Source: Gordius sp. MW1 (lineage: Eukaryota > Nematomorpha > Gordioida > Gordea > Gordiidae). From it: 64,000 bases of DNA. Below the pieces are notes generated by a model. The model searched no databases. It was given only the letters and a program-made list of their open reading frames with translations, and was not told the DNA's origin. Location: contig OZ038527.1 in NCBI GenBank assembly GCA_964036665.1, positions 6,634,001-6,698,000 on the forward strand. The letters run 5' to 3'. This document shows, piece by piece, positions 63,691 to 64,000 of this stretch. The translations under genes were made by a program, and so were the position numbers. Numbering within the stretch: position 1 is the first letter of the stretch; every line of letters begins with the position of its first letter.

Positions 63691-64000
63691 AAAATTTCAA
63701 CTCAACTACGGTCTTTTAGAACTTTGTCTGCTTAATTTTGATTATATATAATATAAAATCGAAATTTTAAAATTTATTCCAATTAAAAGTAAGGCAAATT
63801 AAACTAAAAATATAATATAATTTTAATTTGATTTAAATCTTTAATTCTTAAGAAAAAATTTCGATTTGGGTTTTTATTACATACCTACCTCTATCGAGTG
63901 TTTTATTTTTGATTGCCACCATTTTGTAACACATTCTTTTTGTGTCCTCCAAAGTAGCGTGACTAATAGTGGTTGTATTTCACAACAAATTATTTGCTAA

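Overview
This is a eukaryotic, AT-rich, repeat-laden window. Four genes can be rebuilt exon by exon on the minus strand: a Polo-like kinase (PLK, 3' end off the left edge), ER membrane complex subunit 10 (EMC10), syntaxin-18 (STX18) and the K63 deubiquitinase STAMBP/AMSH. Their sequences look animal-like, the window holds an almost animal-consensus initiator tRNA-Met, and GGGTTA telomere-type repeats occur. Most introns are tiny (33-90 nt, GT-AG). Together this suggests an invertebrate metazoan (or close relative) with micro-introns and a genome bloated by transposons. I cannot name the species.

Layout. 1-3394: PLK, ten visible exons, one intron swollen to 1.7 kb by a hAT-type element. 3.4-9.1 kb: no firm gene, one possible secretory first exon and a TA-flanked TIR element. 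9.1-10.9 kb: first copy of a repeat family I call X. 10.9-13.4 kb: an unrecognised ~790-residue protein with internal repeats. 14.5-16.5 kb: EMC10. 17.4-19.2 kb: dead LINE. 19.3-20.3 kb: hAT-like element. 20.6-23.1 kb: THAP transposon remnant carrying 1.9 kb of tetranucleotide microsatellite. 23.6 kb: TIR element with a telomere-like core. 26.3-30.3 kb: three Helitrons head to tail, the middle one invaded by X. 31.6-33.5 kb: STX18, with a TIR element just upstream of its start. 34.6-36.8 kb: retroelement scraps. 36.9-40.7 kb: a complete non-coding LTR element invaded by X. 42.9-45.6 kb: X again. 45.8 kb: tRNA-iMet. 45.9-48.5 kb: two abutting Helitrons, one invaded by a hAT with transposase remains. 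48.8-52.3 kb: hAT-like element containing X containing another hAT MITE. 53.9-56.5 kb: STAMBP, with a TIR element just upstream of its start. 57.6-63.4 kb: dead Ty3/gypsy element whose gag is split by a double-foldback THAP element, itself split by a hAT.

The host genes are housekeeping: PLK in mitosis, EMC10 and STX18 in ER membrane-protein insertion and Golgi-to-ER fusion, STAMBP in endosomal ubiquitin removal. They do not form an operon-like unit. The most novel material is mobile: family X (no target-site duplication, 3' hairpin, central CCAATGG hairpin repeats, a recurrent tRNA acceptor/T-arm-like hairpin), the double-foldback THAP element, and TIR elements with GGGTTA cores next to start codons. 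Exon boundaries were derived by reading frame and protein resemblance from memory, not by alignment software or transcripts.
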